A stretch of 64,000 nt of DNA from Hymenobacter sp. BRD128 (GCF_013256625.1 NZ_CP053908.1:4526001-4590000), one strand, 5' to 3'; counted from the stretch's first letter, positions 8,809 to 18,643 are shown. Made by a program: numbers and translations. The notes: generated by a model from the sequence alone, not told the origin.

Positions 8809-9846
8809 TTACTGTGCAGGTGGGGGAGAAGAGGCGCCAAACCGTCGGCTTAGCGTGAAATAATTGCTGCTGCCGGCCGCCTGGAGCGTCGCATACGTAT
8901 AATCGAGCTGAAACTGCGAGATTTTGAGCATGGCGCCGAAGCTGAAGCCCGCCCCGCCGCCCACATTGTCGAGGCGCAATTCGCGGGCTTGCAGGTGGTT
9001 GTAGCCCATCCGCAAGCTCAGGCCCTTGCCCAGCAGCAGCTCGGCGGCGGCCGTGAAGTGCCGGGCCAGGTTGTCGCCCCAGTTAAAGCTGGGCTTTACC
9101 TCTACGTTGTTGGCGTCGAGGGTGCCACGCGCATTGGGGTCGAGGTACTGGATATTCCACTGGTGCAGGTGGTGGGCCGTGAAGGTGAAGCGCAGCGGCA
9201 TGTGCTCGGGCTTCACAGTAGTGCCGAGCTGCACATCGAGCGGCAGCGGCTCGCGGGCGGCGGCGGTGTAAGGCTTCAGCATGTAGCCCGCGTTTTTCAC
9301 TACCAGGCCCACCGCAAAATCCTGGTCGGCGCGAGGCTTGTAGAGCACGCCCGCGTCGCCGGCTAGCCCCACGGCGCGATTGCCCGCAAGGCCCGACACC
9401 GCCAGCTTGGCCGTGAGGCCGAAGGTGAGTTTGCCCTTGGTGTAGGAATCGGCGGCCGCCAGGGCGTATTCATTGACTGCAAAAGTGCCTAATACATTGC
9501 CGGCATCGTCGACGTTCGGTATGTCGCCATAGCTAGAATACGTCAGCCCTAACCCAAAGCGACCGCGCTTCTCGGTATTGAAGGCATAGGCGGCCGTGCT
9601 GCGCTTAATATCTGCCACATAGTTCACGTAGCTTAATCCGGCCGCGTGGTCCATGTCGGCATTGAGCAGCGCGGGGCTGGCAAAAAACTGGGTAGGGTCG
9701 CTGCTGCGGGTCGAGGCCGTCATGCCGCCCAGCGCGGCCACCTGCGCCGAAGGCGGCAGCTCCAGAAACGGAAATGCCGCGCGCCCGCCAATCTGCGCTC
9801 GCGCGGCCAGGGGCAACACCAGAAGAAACGGTAAGAGTTGTTTCAT
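8809..9846 (-). CDS. porQ: Type IX secretion system protein PorQ-like outer-membrane protein
   Basis: This 345-residue protein has a signal peptide ending at ARAQ and the PorV/PorQ-type start of the mature protein: a GG, then FLELPPSAQVAALGG, followed by alternating beta strands of a small outer-membrane barrel (FadL-like fold) and a C-terminal LSRRFG. PorQ belongs to the T9SS attachment machinery that anchors cargo at the cell surface. The call rests on this N-terminal motif and the length. Another PorV/PorP-like barrel is the main alternative. A T9SS client, the M4 protease at 46.9-49.3 kb, and a PorE-like gene at 12.7 kb fit the same system. It lies between lon and hslU on the same strand. 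Confidence 0.8.
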   Translation of the reverse strand: MKQLLPFLLVLPLAARAQIGGRAAFPFLELPPSAQVAALGGMTASTRSSDPTQFFASPALLNADMDHAAGLSYVNYVADIKRSTAAYAFNTEKRGRFGLGLTYSSYGDIPNVDDAGNVLGTFAVNEYALAAADSYTKGKLTFGLTAKLAVSGLAGNRAVGLAGDAGVLYKPRADQDFAVGLVVKNAGYMLKPYTAAAREPLPLDVQLGTTVKPEHMPLRFTFTAHHLHQWNIQYLDPNARGTLDANNVEVKPSFNWGDNLARHFTAAAELLLGKGLSLRMGYNHLQARELRLDNVGGGAGFSFGAMLKISQFQLDYTYATLQAAGSSNYFTLSRRFGASSPPPAQ

Positions 9847-9926
9847 ATAAACAAGGTAACGCGCGCTGCGCCAGCTTTCGCCTGGGGCCAGCCAGAAAGT
9901 CGCTTGCTGGCTAGCCCCAGGCTCCG

Positions 9927-12434
9927 CTACTGCACTTCCACGCTCGGGCCTACCGGGGCGGGAGCCTCGTCGCGCACGGGCAGGTGCTGGGGCCGGGCCA
10001 CCAGCTCGGGTAGCAGGGCCACGGCCAGCACGTCATCGACGCGCTCGGCGTAGTGAATGTGCACGCCCTTGAGGTACTCGGCCGGAATTTCCTCCACGTC
10101 CTTGCGGTTTTTGGGCGAAAGGATAATCAGGTCGATGCCGGCGCGGCGGGCCGCCAGCAGCTTTTCCTTGATGCCGCCCACCGGCAGCACCCGGCCGCGC
10201 AGCGTAATCTCGCCGGTCATGGCCATCTTCGGCCGAATCTTGCGCTGGGTATAAGCCGAGGCAATACTGGTGAAAATGGCGATGCCCGCGCTCGGCCCGT
10301 CCTTCGGAATGCCGCCCTCGGGAAAGTGAATGTGCAGGTCGTACTGCTCAAACATCCGGTAGTCGATGCCCAGCTCATCGGCCCGCGAGCGCAGGTAGGA
10401 GAGCGCCGTAATGGCCGATTCCTTCATCACGTCGCCGAGCTGGCCCGAGAGCGTGAGCTTGCCCCGGCCCCGGCTCAAGAGGCTCTCTACGAACAGAATA
10501 TCGCCGCCCACGCTGGTCCAGGCTAGCCCGGTTACTACGCCCGCCGTGTCGTGGTCCTGGTCTTTGTCGCGGTCAAAGCGCGGCGAGCCCAGGATTTTTT
10601 GCACGTCACCAGGGTCGAGCTGGGCCGGTAGCGGCTCCTTGCTGGCCTTGCGGCGGGCCAGGTTGCGGGTAAGGGCGGCCAACTGGCGTTCGAGGCTGCG
10701 CACGCCGCTCTCGCGGGTGTAGTCGTCGGCCACGCGGTGCAAGGCCGCGTCGTTAATTTTAACTTCCGTTTCGCCCAGGCCGTGCTCGCGCAGCTGCTTG
10801 GGCCAGAGGTGTTTCCTGGCAATCTGCACCTTCTCCTCCTGCGTGTAGCCCGTGAGGTCGATAATCTCCATACGGTCGCGCAGGGCGGGCTGAATGGTAT
10901 CGAGCGAGTTGGCGGTGGCAATGAAGAGCACTTTGCTCAGGTCGTACTCCACCTCCAGGTAGTTGTCGGTAAAGGTCGAGTTCTGCTCGGGGTCCAGCAC
11001 TTCGAGCAGCGCCGAGCTGGGGTCGCCCCGGAAGTCGCTGCTCACCTTGTCAATCTCATCCAGAATAATCACCGGGTTGCTCACGCCGGCCTTTTTTATT
11101 TGCGAGATAATGCGGCCGGGCATGGCGCCCACGTAGGTTTTGCGGTGGCCGCGAATCTCGGCCTCGTCGCGCACGCCGCCCAGGCTCAGGCGCACGTACT
11201 TGCGGCCCAGCGCGGTAGCAATGCTGCGCCCGAGCGAGGTTTTGCCCACGCCGGGCGGGCCGTAGAGGCACAAAATCGGTGCCTTTAAGTCCTGCTTCAG
11301 CTTGAGCACGGCCAGATATTCCAGGATGCGCTCCTTCACCTTTTCGAGGCCGAAGTGGTCGGCGTCGAGGATTTTCTTGGTCGTCTTGAGGTTGAACTTG
11401 TCCTTGGTCGTCTCGTTCCAGGGCAAATCCAGTAAAAACTCCACGTAGCTGAACGTCACCGGGTAGTCGGGCGACATCTGGTTGATGCGCCCGAGCTTGG
11501 CTAGCTCCTTGTCGAAGTGCTTGGCTACGGCCTCGGGCCACTTTTTGCCCAGGGCCCGCTGCCTGAGCGCGGCCACGTCGCCCTCGGCGCTGCCTTCGCC
11601 CTGGCCCAGCTCATCTTGCAGGGTTTTAAGCTGCTTGCGCAGGAAATACTCGCGCTGCTCGGCGTCGATGCCGGTGTGCACCTTGGTGCGAATATCGTTT
11701 TTGATTTCCAGCAGCTCAATTTGGCGCAGCAGCGCTTCGAGTAGTTGGCGGCCCTGAGCTTCGGGGTCGGCTAGCTCCAGCAACTGCTGCTTGGCGGGCA
11801 GCTCGAGCTGCACATTGGAAGACAGAAAATGAATGAGGAAGGCCGGCGACTGAATGCCGTCGAGCATGGTGCGCGCCTCCATCGGAATTTCGGGCGTCAG
11901 CTCCAGCACTTTGCCAGCGGCCTCGCGCAGGCTTTGCAGCAGCACCATTTCGCCATCGACCCCGGCATCGAGGGCGCGCTCGGTGAAGTACGACACCCTG
12001 GCCGTGAGCTGCGGCGAGTACGTGAGCTGCTCGCCCACGTGAAAGCGCACCTGCCCTTGCAAAATGATGGTAACAGTATCGTCGGGCTGGTCGATGAGCT
12101 TTAGAATGCGGGCCAGGGTGCCCACGGGGTGCAGGTCGTCGGTGCTGGGCTCGTCGGCGTCGGGGTGGCGCTGGGCCACTACGCCCACCAGTTTCTCGTT
12201 TTTGGCGGCCAGCTTGCGCACCAGCCGAATGCTTTTTTTGCGCGTCACCGTCACGGGCAGCACCACGCCGGGAAAGAGCACCGTATTGCGCACCGGCAGC
12301 AGGGCCAGCACTTCGGGCGCCTCGGCGGCGGGCAGTAGGTGGTCAGGGTCGGCGGCCATAATGGCAATGGCTTCGGAAGGTGAATCGGGGCCAACCGCCA
12401 ACAGGCGGCTAGGGCCAGACAAATCAAAGGGCAT
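9927..12434 (-). CDS. lon: ATP-dependent protease La (Lon)
   Basis: Lon is a cytoplasmic AAA+ serine protease that degrades misfolded and regulatory proteins. The N-terminal LON substrate-binding domain (LPVRNTVLFPGVVLP, about residues 46-60) runs to about 250. A coiled linker, Walker A GPPGVGKT (392-399) and Walker B VIILDE (about 455-460) follow. The C-terminal peptidase domain carries the catalytic Ser in GPSAG (about 715) and the catalytic Lys in GGIKEKLL (about 756). I start it at ATG 12432-12434 (835 residues). A longer frame to 12521 adds residues unlike Lon, and an internal ATG near MAADPDHL is possible. The last 20 residues are a Pro/Ala-rich tail. Confidence 0.95.
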   Translation of the reverse strand: MPFDLSGPSRLLAVGPDSPSEAIAIMAADPDHLLPAAEAPEVLALLPVRNTVLFPGVVLPVTVTRKKSIRLVRKLAAKNEKLVGVVAQRHPDADEPSTDDLHPVGTLARILKLIDQPDDTVTIILQGQVRFHVGEQLTYSPQLTARVSYFTERALDAGVDGEMVLLQSLREAAGKVLELTPEIPMEARTMLDGIQSPAFLIHFLSSNVQLELPAKQQLLELADPEAQGRQLLEALLRQIELLEIKNDIRTKVHTGIDAEQREYFLRKQLKTLQDELGQGEGSAEGDVAALRQRALGKKWPEAVAKHFDKELAKLGRINQMSPDYPVTFSYVEFLLDLPWNETTKDKFNLKTTKKILDADHFGLEKVKERILEYLAVLKLKQDLKAPILCLYGPPGVGKTSLGRSIATALGRKYVRLSLGGVRDEAEIRGHRKTYVGAMPGRIISQIKKAGVSNPVIILDEIDKVSSDFRGDPSSALLEVLDPEQNSTFTDNYLEVEYDLSKVLFIATANSLDTIQPALRDRMEIIDLTGYTQEEKVQIARKHLWPKQLREHGLGETEVKINDAALHRVADDYTRESGVRSLERQLAALTRNLARRKASKEPLPAQLDPGDVQKILGSPRFDRDKDQDHDTAGVVTGLAWTSVGGDILFVESLLSRGRGKLTLSGQLGDVMKESAITALSYLRSRADELGIDYRMFEQYDLHIHFPEGGIPKDGPSAGIAIFTSIASAYTQRKIRPKMAMTGEITLRGRVLPVGGIKEKLLAARRAGIDLIILSPKNRKDVEEIPAEYLKGVHIHYAERVDDVLAVALLPELVARPQHLPVRDEAPAPVGPSVEVQ

Positions 12435-12671
12435 GGGCAAAGCAGAAAAAGGCCGGCCGGCGCGGAATCGAACAAACTGGCTGCCAGAGTGGCAGCCGGC
12501 TTCCGCCGTACTAAGGTACAAGAGGGCTAGCCCGCAGCCGGGGCAAGGGCCGTGCCAGTCCGGCCCGCGCCGCCAAACCGGCGCATCCCGGCCCGGCCCG
12601 GCATAGCAATTTGCTAATACTGGCCATTATGTAAGAACTTGCGGGGCCGTTCCGTTCCCACTACCTAGTCA

Positions 12672-14755
12672 ATGCGCTATCCGCTACTTTTTTGTCTGTT
12701 TTGCTGGTTGCTTATGCTGGGGGCTAGCCGGCCGGGGCTAGCCCAGCACGCGACCCGCCCGGCGGCAAAACCGGCCAAAGTAGCGCCGGCTGCGGCTCCG
12801 CCCCGCCCGGCTAGCCCCCCCGGCCCGCCTACCAGCAGCGGGCGCTGCGCGGGCGCGTGACGCGCCGCCTGCGCGTGCACGCCGATGGCACCCCCGATTT
12901 TCCAAACGTCAACAAAATTGCCTTTTTTGAGGATAAAAAGGCGCTCAAGGCCATTCAGCGGGCCGAGCGCCGCCACCGCTACGCCGAGGCCCGCACGCTG
13001 CTGATGAGCTACGTCGGCCAGTTTGGCATTGAGAATTTTTACCGCAATACCGACCTGCTCTGGCACCTGGGCCAGCTCTTGCAGCGCGACAGCACGCAGC
13101 AGGAGTTAGCCAAGGCGTATTTTCGGCTAGCCCTCAAGCACCACCGCACCGATGTGCGGCGCGTGCAGCTCTACTACGACTCGCTGGAGGAGAAGGCCGC
13201 TATCCTCTACGTACCGCTCAAGGTGTACTACGACGTGGTGGAGTACCGCAAGAGTATCAGCACTTTCCACCCGCCCAAAAACGTGTATACCAACATGGGC
13301 GACGCCGTAAACTCGAAGTATCCCGACTACGGCCCCGCGCTGGGCGCCGGCGATACCGTGCTGCTTTTCACCTCCAAGCGGCCGCAGGGCAAGGGCGTGC
13401 GCACCCGCGAGCAGGAAGACCTGTACGTGTCGCACAAGGAAAGCGCCAACTACTGGTCTGACGCCCAACCGCTGCCCAAGCCCATCAATTCGCAGTATAA
13501 CGAGGGCTCGGCGTGCTTCTCGCACGATGGCCGCACCATTTTCTTTGCCCGCTGCGAGTGCCCCACCTGCCACGGCAACTGCGACCTCTACACCGCTAGC
13601 CTCGGCAAAGACGGCAAGTGGAGCACGCCCAAAAGCCTTGGCCCGCTCGTGAACTCCGTGGCCTGGGACTCGCAGCCCACGCTCTCACCCAAGGAAGACA
13701 CGCTCTACTTCGCCTCCGACCGGCTAGGGGGCTTCGGCCTCAGCGACATCTACTACACCGTGAAGGGCAAAAATGGCCAGTGGGGCCGCGCCCTAAATAT
13801 GGGACCGGTGGTGAACACCCGCGAGAGCGAGGTAAGCCCGTTTTTTCACCCGCTCTACCAGGTGCTGTACTTCAGCTCGCGCGGCCAATTGCTCAATTTT
13901 GGCGACTTCGACATCTACAAAACCTACCGCGTGCGGGGCCGCTGGCAGGAGCCGCGCAATATCGGCCCGCTCGTAAATGGTAAAGGGTCAGAGTATTACT
14001 TCACTATTGACAGCCAGAGCAAAAACCTCTACTACGCCCGCTCGGAAGAAAAAGACCTCAACAACCTTGACCTCTATTCCTTCCCGCTGCCGATGGAGGC
14101 GCAGCCGCTGGCCACCACCCAGGTAGCCGGCACGCTGCTCGACTCGGTGAGCAACAAGCCCCTGAAAGGCATGGTCAGCATTATCGACTTAGATAATGGG
14201 ATTGAGGTGGCTAGCAAATACTTGCGCGCCGACGGCTCGTTCGATTTCGAGCTCATCGAAGGCTCGCACTACGCCATGCTCATTCAAAGCCCCGACGCGT
14301 TTTCGGTGGAGAAGCGCTTTGAGCTCAAGGGAGATACCGTGATGACGATGCTCACCAACAGCATCGATTATAAGCTGCCGCTTATTTTTAAAAATATTGA
14401 ATTTGAGGCCAATAAGTCGAGTATTTTGCCCAGCATGCACCCCACCCTCGACCGTATCACGCTGTTCCTGATTGACCACCCGACGTATAAGCTCAGCATT
14501 TCGGGCCACACCGACGGCCGCGGCGACCCCGACGTGAACGAGAAGCTCTCGCAAGACCGCGCTGAGGAAATCCGGCGCTACATCGAGCGCAAGGGCAAGC
14601 TAAGTCCCAACCGCATCGAAAGCTTCGGCTACGGCTCCAGCAAGCCCCTCAAAGACGAGCTGACCGAGGCCGACGCGCGTATCAATCGCCGCGTGGAGTT
14701 TCGGCTGATAAAGCCCGAAGGCGAGAAGGGCGCGAGCGGAGCCGACTGGAAGTAG
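12672..14755 (+). CDS. PorE-like OmpA/PD40 envelope protein (apparent frameshift at C7 tract)
   Basis: Two overlapping frames make one protein of about 694 residues. A signal peptide (MRYPLLFCLFCWLL, cleavage near GLAQ) and a Pro/Ala linker are read from 12672, and the rest is in the frame one base back. Domains in order: TPR-like helices (about 75-150), a PD40 beta-propeller with repeats such as DLYTASLG and LYFASDRLGG (about 190-430), a carboxypeptidase-regulatory-like sandwich (about 470-530), and a C-terminal OmpA peptidoglycan-binding domain with SGHTDGRGDP (about 570-690). This TPR-PD40-CRD-OmpA order and length match PorE, which ties the T9SS to peptidoglycan. The frames meet at seven C (12815-12821), and one more C would fuse them. 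A base-calling error is likelier than inactivation. Confidence 0.75.
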
Positions 14756-14770
14756 CTATCAGTGAAAGCT

Positions 14771-15738
14771 TTACCTAGGCCAATCGCGCTGCAAGTTCTG
14801 CTCGCGCATGCATTTAAAATGTCCCTGCGGGCACTTGCCGTAGCCGATTTTGGAGCACGGCCGGCAGGGCAGGCCCAGTACTTCGAGCGCCTCAAACTTG
14901 GTGCGGTAGGGGTACATGCCAAACTGCGGCACCGTATTGCCCCACACACTGTAAATCTCTTTCTTGAAGGCCGAGGCAATGTGCATCAGCCCCGTGTCGT
15001 GGCTGACCACAAACTGTGCCTGCCGCAGCAGCGAGGCCGATTGATGCAGCGAAAGCTGCCCGCACCCGTTGAAAATGAGCGTCGTAGCCGCCAGCTGGAT
15101 AACGTGCCCGGTGCTCTCATCTTCGGGCCCCCGAGCAGCACCACCGGGCGCGGGGCCAGGTTTTGCACCAGCTCAATAAGCTTTTCCACGGGCAGGCGCT
15201 TAGTGGCGTGCTGCGCGCCGATGGCCACGGCCACATATTCCCAGGGTCGAAAACCGGCCGGTAGCTCGGCGGCGAGGTCCACTTCCTGGCTAGCCGGGAT
15301 AAAATAATCGAGCCCCGCGCCATCGTCCTTGATGCCCAGCGGCGCGGCGGCTGCCCGGTAGCGGTCCACGATGTGCACCGGCGGCAACTGGTTGATTTTG
15401 AAGCGTACTAATAAGTATTTCTGCCAGTTAAGCTTATCGAAAGCCTGGCCTGGCACGCCCGGCAGCTGCAGCCGGATAAGCCGGGTGCGCAGGCTATTAT
15501 GCAAATCCACAATAAAGTCGAAACGCTCGGCGCGCAGCTCGCGCACCAGCTCGCCCAGGCTGCCGCTCAGCAGGTGCAGCTTATCCACGTAGGGGCTGGC
15601 CTCGAAGAGCCCGGCAAAGGCCGGCTTGGTGGCAAAGTGCACCTGCGCATTCGGCACCTGCGTTTTCAGCTGCCGCACCACCGGCGTCGTCAGCACAATA
15701 TCGCCGATGGAGGAGAAGCGTAGAACCAGGATTTTCAT
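14771..15738 (-). CDS. Glycosyltransferase family 9 (heptosyltransferase-like), apparent frameshift
   Basis: GT9 enzymes add sugars to the lipopolysaccharide core at the cytoplasmic face of the inner membrane. The N-terminal half begins with the hallmark MKILVLRFSSIGDIVLTTP and runs to VVLLGGP. The C-terminal half, in another frame, has SHDTGLMHIASAF, the donor-binding motif of the family, and a Cys-rich tail (CRPCSKIGYGKCP). The break is at the G/C run 15125-15132. Adding one base restores GGPEDESTGH and a continuous protein of about 322 residues, a normal length. The start is ATG 15736-15738. A longer frame beginning in MLHFVQHD is a product of the neighbouring palindromic repeat and should not be used. 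Confidence 0.85.
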
Positions 15739-15748
15739 AAGAAACGAA

Positions 15749-15850
15749 AGAACGTCATGCTGAACGAAGTGAAGCATCTCGCTTGCCCCGTTGGATTACT
15801 AACCCTAGCGGCGCGAGCGAGATGCTTCACTTCGTTCAGCATGACGTTCT
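15749..15850. repeat. Palindromic interspersed repeat, copy A
   Basis: Perfect 35-base inverted arms (15749-15783 and 15816-15850) flank a 32-base centre containing CCCTAGCGGCGC. The outer ends are AGAACGTCATGCTGAACG and its complement. The element fills the gap between the divergent-sense ends of the GT9 and polX genes and resembles copy B at 24793-24895. It has no coding capacity, so it is either a REP/MITE-like mobile element or a transcript-end hairpin. Confidence 0.9.
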
Positions 15851-15857
15851 TTTAAGA

Positions 15858-17579
15858 CTAATTTTTAGTTCTTTTTTTCCGCGCCGCGAAGTACGCCGCT
15901 GCCTCGTCTACCGACTTGGTGTTGAACGTCATCTCCTTGGTTAGCATGCCTTTGCGGCCGGCCAGCACGCCGTAGCGCATGTCGGCGTAGCCGTCGGTGT
16001 GGTGGGCGTCGGGGTTGATGCTGAGTTGCACGCCCCGGTCGATGGCGTAGCGCACCCAGCGCCAGTCGAGGTCGAGCCGCCAGGGGTTGGCATTGATTTC
16101 GATAATGACTTGGTGCTCGGCGCAGGCATCGATAACGGCCTTAAAATCAATGGGGTAGCCGGCCCGGCGCAGCAGCAGCCGGCCGGTGGGGTGGCCCAGC
16201 ATGGTGCAGTGCGGGTTGGCAATGGCGGCCAGCAGGCGCTCGGTGGCGCGCTGCTCGTCCATCTTCAGGTTGGAGTGGATGCTAGCCACCACGAAGTCGA
16301 ACGTATTGCGCAGGGCCTCGTCGTAGTCCAGCGAGCCATCGCCCAGAATATCGGCCTCAATGCCCTTAAAGATGCGGAAGGGAGCCAGCTCCGCGTTCAG
16401 CTCATCAATCTCGCGCTGCTGCTGCCGCACGCGCTCGGGGCCCAGGCCGTTGGCGTAGTGCGCGGCCTGCGAGTGGTCGCAGATGCCAAGGTACTCGTAG
16501 CCCTCATCGCGCAGGAAGGTGGCCATCTGGCGTAGCGAGTGGCTGCCGTCGGAGTAGGTGCTGTGGTTGTGCAGCGAGCCGCGCAAGTCGCTGTCTTCCA
16601 GCAGGCGCGGTATTTTGCGCGCGGCGGCCAGCTCAATTTCGCCCAGGCCTTCGCGCAGTTCGGGCACCACGTATTGCAGGCCGGCTTTCTCATACAGCGC
16701 CTCTTCGCTGGCAAAGCGCTCGCGCTTGGCCCATTGGCGCAGGCTAGCGGGCTGGCCGGGGCCGGACTGGGGCAGCGCTGCCGCGAGATGGGCCTCGTTG
16801 CCGGTGCTCACAAAGAGCTGATTGGTAAAATCATCAGTGGCCACCACGCGCACCGCTACGCCCACGCCCGAGTCGGCCACGGTGCCGCGCCAGGCGAAGG
16901 GCCCCGAGCGCAGCACGTCGTGCCGCAGGCCGGGCGCGGCATTGAGCAATGCGTGAATGGGCGCCGGGTCGGGGCTAGCCACCAGAATTTCGATGGTTTC
17001 CACGATTTCGAGGGCGCGCCGCACCTCGCCGGTGGCGGCTACTTCGGTCACGCCGGGCAGCTGGCGCAGGCGGGCGGCCAGGTCGCTAGCCAGCTGCTCG
17101 GCCTGCGAAAACAGCAGCTTGCCCGCACTCTGGTCGGTGAAGGCCAGCGCGGCCAGCAGGCTTTCCTGGGTTTTGGCCCCAAAGCCCTTGAGCTTGGCCA
17201 CCAGGCCGGCCTCGGCGGCTTCGCGCAGCTGCTCGGGACTTTCGATGCCGGCGTCGCGCCACAGGGCGCGCACTTTCTTGGGGCCGATACCTTTGATATT
17301 CAGCAAGTCTACTACGCCGGGCGGCGTTTTATCGAGCAGTTCCTGCAGTTCCTTGAACGTGCCGGTATCGAGCAGCTCGGCCACTTTGGCGGCCTGCGTT
17401 TTGCTCAGGCCGGTGCGGTCGGGCAGGCCGGGGCGCTCCACCTCGGCCACCGGAAACTCCAGCTGCTCCAGGGCCGTGGCGGTGCCCTCGTAGGCCCTGA
17501 TTTTGAAGGCGTTTTCGTCGTGCAGCTCCAGGAGCTGGGCCGTGAGCCGGAAGGCTTTGATGAGGGCGCGGTTATCCAT
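15858..17579 (-). CDS. polX: PolX-type helix-hairpin-helix / PHP-domain protein with degenerate polymerase site
   Basis: Bacterial PolX couples an X-family DNA polymerase to a C-terminal PHP 3'-5' exonuclease in base-excision repair. Here the N-terminal helix-hairpin-helix region (IKGIGPKKV near 100-110) and the palm region are followed by a complete PHP domain (from about 330). Its metal-binding motifs are LHNHSTYSDG, ICDHS, GIEADIL, SIHSN, GHPTGR and INPDAHH. The palm motif, normally GSxRR followed by GDIDIL, reads GEVRRALEIVETIEIL. The two catalytic Asp positions thus appear as Thr and Glu, and polymerase activity is doubtful while nuclease activity should be intact. The start ATG 17577-17579 fits the family, giving 573 residues. 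A TACTTTTG box lies at 17681-17688 upstream. Confidence 0.85.
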   Translation of the reverse strand: MDNRALIKAFRLTAQLLELHDENAFKIRAYEGTATALEQLEFPVAEVERPGLPDRTGLSKTQAAKVAELLDTGTFKELQELLDKTPPGVVDLLNIKGIGPKKVRALWRDAGIESPEQLREAAEAGLVAKLKGFGAKTQESLLAALAFTDQSAGKLLFSQAEQLASDLAARLRQLPGVTEVAATGEVRRALEIVETIEILVASPDPAPIHALLNAAPGLRHDVLRSGPFAWRGTVADSGVGVAVRVVATDDFTNQLFVSTGNEAHLAAALPQSGPGQPASLRQWAKRERFASEEALYEKAGLQYVVPELREGLGEIELAAARKIPRLLEDSDLRGSLHNHSTYSDGSHSLRQMATFLRDEGYEYLGICDHSQAAHYANGLGPERVRQQQREIDELNAELAPFRIFKGIEADILGDGSLDYDEALRNTFDFVVASIHSNLKMDEQRATERLLAAIANPHCTMLGHPTGRLLLRRAGYPIDFKAVIDACAEHQVIIEINANPWRLDLDWRWVRYAIDRGVQLSINPDAHHTDGYADMRYGVLAGRKGMLTKEMTFNTKSVDEAAAYFAARKKRTKN

Positions 17580-17680
17580 TCCTACGGGTGATGGGTGGTT
17601 GCGAAGTGTGGGTGGCGAATTGAGCGGGCGGGCTAGGGTAGGGAAGCAGCTCGCCGCAAAGAGCAAGCACCAATCAGTGC

Positions 17681-17688
17681 CAAAAGTA
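17681..17688 (-). promoter_or_regulatory. Putative -7 box upstream of polX
   Basis: TACTTTTG on the minus strand matches the Bacteroidota TAnnTTTG -7 consensus exactly and lies about 100 bases before the polX start. No clear -33 TTTG was found. Confidence 0.35.
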
Positions 17689-17739
17689 CGGCCCAGCCGA
17701 TGGGCAGGATGCTGCAAATGCGCGTACTATTGCCTTATC

Positions 17740-18186
17740 ATGGTTTCCGTTTCACGCTTGGGCGGGCTAGCCGGCATCCTGCTGCTGGCCGTTGCCTGCC
17801 ACCCCGACCACTCCGCCGAGCTGCCCGCCGGCCAGCTCGCTGCTTTGCACGGCACTTGGCTGCTCGTGCCCGAGGCTAGCCGCGCCGATACGCTCAGCTA
17901 CCGCCGCAACACGTACCGCTTTAAGTATCGGCCGGGCGGCCGACCGGGCTTTCGGCTGGGGCCGGCCCAGCGCTTTGTGCGCTACGACGTGGCGCCCGGC
18001 GGCGGGCTGGTGGCCCAGGAGGGCACCTGGACCGAAACCACGGCTGGCCACCTGCTCATCCATCTACCCGAGCTAGAGCCTTCCGAACCCGACTATGAGC
18101 TGGAAATGCTTGACTATAAGCAAGGGGTGCTGCGCCTGCGCCGCCTCAGCGAGCGGCCGGCGGTCGAGATTATCCGCAATCCCTGA
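17740..18186 (+). CDS. Small lipoprotein of unknown function
   Basis: The 148-residue protein opens with a lipoprotein signal (hydrophobic LAGILLLAVAC, Cys at about residue 20), so it should be lipid-anchored in the envelope. The mature part contains beta-strand-rich segments with HGTWLL early and EGTW in the middle, a pattern seen in lipocalin-like extracytoplasmic proteins, but I cannot assign a family. I chose ATG 17740-17742 because it puts the signal peptide first. The frame extends upstream antisense to polX without family-like sequence. Its stop is 46 bases before the EVE-domain gene. Confidence 0.65.
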   Translation: MVSVSRLGGLAGILLLAVACHPDHSAELPAGQLAALHGTWLLVPEASRADTLSYRRNTYRFKYRPGGRPGFRLGPAQRFVRYDVAPGGGLVAQEGTWTETTAGHLLIHLPELEPSEPDYELEMLDYKQGVLRLRRLSERPAVEIIRNP

Positions 18187-18220
18187 CTGGCTGGCTAGGG
18201 GCGGCGGCCCCCGCGCCCCG

Positions 18221-18227
18221 ACCTTTG
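18221..18227 (+). promoter_or_regulatory. Putative -7 box of the EVE-domain gene
   Basis: GACCTTTG (ACCTTTG at 18221-18227) ends five bases before the ATG at 18233. It is a one-mismatch TAnnTTTG box, and its position predicts a leaderless or nearly leaderless transcript. Confidence 0.45.
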
Positions 18228-18232
18228 CGGCT

Positions 18233-18643
18233 ATGAACCACTGGCTCGTTAAATCCGAACCCGAAGCTTATTCCTGGGCCGACTTCGTGCGCGACGGCGG
18301 CACCGACTGGACGGGCGTGCGCAACTACCAGGCCCGCAACAACCTGCAAGCCATGCAGCCCGGCGACCTGGCCCTATTTTACCACAGCGTGAGCGAGAAG
18401 GCGGTGGTGGGCGTGGCCCTGGTGCACGCTTCGGCTGCTCCCGATGCCACCGCCGAGGCCGGTAGCCCCTGGGTGGCGGTGCACCTGCGGCCCCACGCGC
18501 CGCTAGCCCGCCCCGTGCCGCTGGCCGCCCTCAAAGCCGACGAGCGGCTAGCGCAGCTTGGCCTGCTGCGGCAGTCGCGGCTGTCGGTGACACCGGTGCG
18601 GCCCGACGAGTTTGACCTGATTCTGGCCCTGGCGGCGGGCTAG
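18233..18643 (+). CDS. EVE domain-containing protein
   Basis: The 136-residue protein starts with HWLVKSEPEAYSW, continues with WTGVRNYQARNNL and MQPGDLALFYHS, and is typical of stand-alone EVE proteins (PUA-like fold, usual length 140-155). EVE domains bind modified bases in DNA or RNA. Bacterial stand-alone members are of uncertain role. I chose ATG 18233 because the family motif begins at residue 3, and the longer frame to 18095 reads through the preceding lipoprotein gene in another phase. The TAnnTTTG-like box just upstream suggests its own promoter. Confidence 0.88.
   Translation: MNHWLVKSEPEAYSWADFVRDGGTDWTGVRNYQARNNLQAMQPGDLALFYHSVSEKAVVGVALVHASAAPDATAEAGSPWVAVHLRPHAPLARPVPLAALKADERLAQLGLLRQSRLSVTPVRPDEFDLILALAAG

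Noticed and set aside
12815..12821. C7 tract as a phase-variation switch for the PorE-like gene
   Set aside because: Five other genes are broken in the same sense at shorter G/C runs, so sequencing error is the simpler reading.
15739..15777. N-terminal extension of the GT9 protein beginning MLHFVQHD
   Set aside because: It is translated from the palindromic repeat; the family N-terminus MKILVLRFSSIGD starts at 15738.
16539..17591. Long plus-strand frame opposite polX
   Set aside because: It mirrors the codons of polX in a GC-rich genome and its Gly/Ala/His-rich translation matches no protein family.
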